Positions 61,563 through 64,000 of a DNA stretch of 64,000 nt are shown in pieces (the stretch's first letter is position 1; the number at the start of each line of letters is the position of its first letter). The DNA is from Strongylocentrotus droebachiensis. Lineage: Eukaryota; Echinodermata; Echinoidea; Camarodonta; Strongylocentrotidae. The notes beneath the pieces are model-generated. The model was not told the origin of the DNA. It did no database searches and saw only the letters and a program-made list of their open reading frames with translations. The stretch is taken from contig JAVYIG010000872.1 of assembly GCA_035222895.1 (NCBI GenBank), forward strand, positions 124,001 to 188,000. The letters run 5' to 3'. A program made the position numbers and the translations under genes.

Positions 61563-63092
61563 TTAAGAGACGGCACAGTTGCCTTTTTTCTTGGATCTGG
61601 ACTTCTTCTTTTTGCCATCTTTGGGATAATGTACAGTGGGGAGGGTGTTGATCTGTACCCTAGCAGGAGCCCTCTCAACATATCGGATCTTCGGGCCTGC
61701 ATTGATGAATGAACTCCGGGAGCTGATGAAGTAGTCATCATCATCGTCAGAGGAAGAGGAGGAGTAGTCTTCATCCTCGTACCTGTTGTATTTATCGTAT
61801 TTCATATGAGAAGAGACAGTTCTAGTCATCCTCTGAGATCCGTACTGACCATCCCGACCCCTCTCCGAGTGATAGGTATCAGCACGGCGATCAAAGTGAG
61901 AGGCTGACCGTGACATGTGCTCGTTGGGCCTCCTCTTCGGACTGTAGCGATCGCCCCCTTCCGACTTGATCGAAGCTCTCCTCTGCATGTCCTTGTGGTG
62001 CGATACAGGCTCCAGCTCTTCGTAATTGTCACAAAGTTTGGTGTGGTGGCTCTCGCTGCGGAGCCGGTTGTTCTTGTGTGGTTCTTCATACCTGTGTTCA
62101 GGGGGGAAACCTTGCCTCTCGTTCCTCCCATAGGAATTAAAGTGTGGGTTCTGCTGCTGGTGTGGCACCCCTCCCCGCTGCTGCTGTTCATACCTAAGAG
62201 CATCCTGTCTCATAGCATCTGGTCTCATTCCATTCTGCTGCAGCGGCTGTTGTTGCTGTGCAGTGTATGGTGTCTGATATCTCTTATGCTGAGGAGTGCT
62301 CACAGTCGATGCCTGCACAGACCTTGCACCTCCAATCGTGTTAGTAGCTGTTCTGAAATCCACTGCACCTCCTTGCATCCTGGCATCCACCTGCGTGTGA
62401 GGTGGATGTCTTGGTGGAGGTTGTGGCCGACCCTTCTGATCGGGTCTCTGACCTTTGTGCACGGACAGATTTTGCGACGAGGAACTGTTTGCTTTCCTTC
62501 GTCTGTCCTGCATTGCACTCCTAGGTCTACTGTAGTCTGTTGAAGAACCATTTCTCAGGTCTGGTAATGATCTCCGCGACATGTCTTTGCTCCTCTTGAG
62601 GGATGTTTCTCTGCCTGTATCGGAAGCAACAACACTCAAATTGTCCAGGTTCAATTCATCAAGATTAATCGGTCTCCGACTCCTACTCTCGTTATCAGTC
62701 CTACTATCCTTGGCGATATGCAGGGTCTCTTTGCCGTCTTTCCCTCCAAATTCTCCTCGACTGCATGCACTGCTGCAGTATATGAGTCCATGTTTTGGCA
62801 AGAATGGTCGCCCAAGCAACGACCTATGGCATGTACAGCATGAGAAGCACTTCTCTGTTGCATGCCAATGCTGGCCTTCATGTGACATTTGACCTTGGTC
62901 GACCCCGATGGCCTCTCCGCAAGAATCGCAGTACTCGGCAAAGAGACTTTCAAAGCAATGACAACAGTAAGGGTGTCCTTCTCTCATGATATAACGTTGA
63001 CCTCCTAACTGTGTGTCACATTCAAAGCAACAGAAGTGTTTCATATGCCAGCTACGACCCTCAGCCTCAGTGCACTCGTCTGCAAAGATTAT
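61563..63092 (-). CDS. PRICKLE: Prickle terminal exon: LIM2, LIM3, tail and CaaX box
   Basis: 509 codons counted from the acceptor TTATTTTCAG. LIM2 (about 1-53) reads [20 protein letters not shown] and ends in the YCCHCFE run; LIM3 (about 55-115) runs from [11 protein letters not shown] to [10 protein letters not shown]. The tail is rich in Ser, Arg, Gln and Pro, with QPPPRHPP and several Gln runs, which suggests disorder. Near the end is an acidic [13 protein letters not shown] block (from about 444), a conserved feature of Prickle C-termini. After it come a polybasic [10 protein letters not shown] stretch and CAVS. Serine in the last position predicts farnesylation. Unlike Testin, LIM2 and LIM3 share one exon. 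A 208-codon open frame on the opposite strand is a shadow. Confidence 0.96.
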   Translation of the reverse strand: MIFADECTEAEGRSWHMKHFCCFECDTQLGGQRYIMREGHPYCCHCFESLFAEYCDSCGEAIGVDQGQMSHEGQHWHATEKCFSCCTCHRSLLGRPFLPKHGLIYCSSACSRGEFGGKDGKETLHIAKDSRTDNESRSRRPINLDELNLDNLSVVASDTGRETSLKRSKDMSRRSLPDLRNGSSTDYSRPRSAMQDRRRKANSSSSQNLSVHKGQRPDQKGRPQPPPRHPPHTQVDARMQGGAVDFRTATNTIGGARSVQASTVSTPQHKRYQTPYTAQQQQPLQQNGMRPDAMRQDALRYEQQQRGGVPHQQQNPHFNSYGRNERQGFPPEHRYEEPHKNNRLRSESHHTKLCDNYEELEPVSHHKDMQRRASIKSEGGDRYSPKRRPNEHMSRSASHFDRRADTYHSERGRDGQYGSQRMTRTVSSHMKYDKYNRYEDEDYSSSSSDDDDDYFISSRSSFINAGPKIRYVERAPARVQINTLPTVHYPKDGKKKKSRSKKKGNCAVS

Positions 63093-63826
63093 CTGAAAAT
63101 AACCAAAAAAGGACATAAAAGAGGAATTAGTTCTGAGCTCAGTTAGACTTTTATGACTTAAAGATGAATTAACTGTCTAAATAAAGCTATGCAGATAAAA
63201 AAAAAAAAAAAAAAATTAACAAATATATCCACACCCCAAGACCTGAGTACGAAATATGGTACACTTTGTAATGTCTAGATTTCATAGAACCCATGAAAAC
63301 ATTCAAGATCATAAACCACTATAAAGTATATATTGTGTGGGAAAAGAGACTTCATGTATGTTTTATATTCCTATCCACCAAAAACAGAAGCATGTAAAAA
63401 TATTCAATTTGTATAAAATATTAAAGCATCTTTTATAGATTTTTATATCATTGGTAGTATTTACCCCCTTCATTCAACACCTTACTTACAACCTTCACTT
63501 CCTTTGTAAAACCTCAGCTCACTTGAGTGCCCCATCTTTATACCATTCAACTCTTCTCTAAAGCCCACTGACACCAAGCCCCACTCCTCCTCCATGCCTT
63601 CTCCTTCACCCCTGCCACTCACCTCATCGCAAGCAGCACACCTAGGTTTGAGGGACTCTGCATGATGTCTTCCACAGTAGACCTTGCCTTCCCTGTAGAA
63701 GTAGATGAGATCCACCAGGAGCTCTTGACATACGCTGCATGCGAAGCAACCAGGATGCCATGATGCATTGTGACCAGCTCGGGATGCAAACACAGCGATG
63801 TCTCCCGCACTGATACCACCACCACA
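61563..63826 (-). CDS. PRICKLE: Prickle, 3' part of gene (LIM1-3 and C-terminus)
   Basis: Two exons on the minus strand, 63826-63623 (68 codons) and 63092-61563 (509 codons plus stop), joined by a phase-0 GT-AG intron of 530 bases. Together they encode three LIM domains, a long low-complexity tail and a terminal CAVS box. The [35 protein letters not shown] and [26 protein letters not shown] runs are characteristic of Prickle. Prickle is a cytoplasmic core planar cell polarity protein that acts with Van Gogh/Vangl on the membrane opposite Frizzled/Dishevelled. The 5' exons with the PET domain, and the first LIM1 cysteine, lie to the right of the window. Vertebrates have several paralogues, and this cannot be assigned to one of them. 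Confidence 0.93.
63093..63622 (-). other. Prickle intron between LIM1 and LIM2/3
   Basis: 530 bases, GT-AG on the minus strand, phase 0. It is AT-rich with an adenine run near 63200. No other feature is seen. Its position after CAACDE is the same as Testin intron 6. Confidence 0.9.
63623..63826 (-). CDS. PRICKLE: Prickle LIM1 exon
   Basis: The minus-strand acceptor is TTTTACTGCAG and the donor is GTGAGT. The exon opens at [18 protein letters not shown], so the second cysteine of the LIM1 CxxC pair is its first codon and the partner cysteine must be in the previous exon. It continues through [22 protein letters not shown] and [13 protein letters not shown] and ends at CAACDE in phase 0. Compared with Testin, the upstream boundary is about four codons further into LIM1. 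Confidence 0.95.
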
Positions 63827-64000
63827 CTGCAGTAAAAGAAACCATATTGAAGACATTTTGATAGGTTAATAACTTCAATTACAACAAATTATTATAAACA
63901 TAACCTTCTGCATGGTTTTAACAACTTTCTATGAGGTAACTCTTCTTACTCTCTCTCCTCTTACATAATTAAACTGATTGATTTTGTATAATGTTCATTT
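63827..64000 (-). other. Prickle upstream intron, running off the window
   Basis: The pyrimidine-rich acceptor at 63827-63837 belongs to the intron before LIM1. The remaining bases show nothing coding. Confidence 0.8.

Noticed and set aside
61917..62543. 208-codon plus-strand frame opposite Prickle
   Set aside because: Antisense shadow of the Prickle terminal exon, with no family motif.

Overview
The window is AT-rich animal nuclear DNA and most likely comes from an echinoderm, probably a sea urchin. The species call is an inference. It rests on compact exons separated by introns of up to 25 kb, dense foldback/MITE elements flanked by TTAA, abundant ACATGT microsatellites and long poly-G tracts, and two PET-LIM proteins of deuterostome type. 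No bacterial-style operons are present, and nearly all long open frames are simple-repeat or antisense artefacts.

Two real genes are visible, facing each other tail to tail. The plus-strand gene is Testin (TES). It has a candidate first exon at 9268-9372, then exons at 34700-34785, 35643-35928, 43092-43382, 45038-45325, 51099-51314, 52887-53045 and 54627-54818. All junctions keep frame and give about 540 residues: Cys-rich domain, PET domain, a proline-rich linker and three LIM domains. A second candidate first exon lies at 3470-3520. The minus-strand gene is the 3' part of Prickle: a LIM1 exon at 63826-63623, then one large exon at 63092-61563 carrying LIM2, LIM3, a low-complexity tail and a C-terminal CAVS prenylation box. 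Its PET domain lies off the right edge.

The two stop codons are about 6.7 kb apart. The paralogues share an identical phase-0 intron after the CAACDE residues at the start of LIM2, so this looks like a remnant of an old PET-LIM gene cluster. Testin family members act at focal adhesions and on actin; Prickle is a core planar cell polarity protein brought to membranes by prenylation.

The rest is introns and intergenic DNA rich in non-coding structure. It holds a foldback element with 37-bp perfect ends around a minisatellite (7301-8076). It holds a ~500-bp TTAA element in two copies (4257-4755 and 15498-16199), one interrupted by a 196-bp TTAA element at a site preserved empty in the other. 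Further foldbacks lie at 16674-17266, 25452-25725, 27927-28293 and 29642-30416, and a nested set at 45766-46658 contains a 64-bp perfect palindrome and a dead LINE reverse-transcriptase fragment. There are also an interrupted tandem array (36756-39180), a ~92-bp tandem array (46900-47313), SINE-like sequences (near 5.2 kb and 51.5 kb) and a ~255-bp AGG tract in a Testin intron. I found no rRNA, functional tRNA, CRISPR array or intact transposase.
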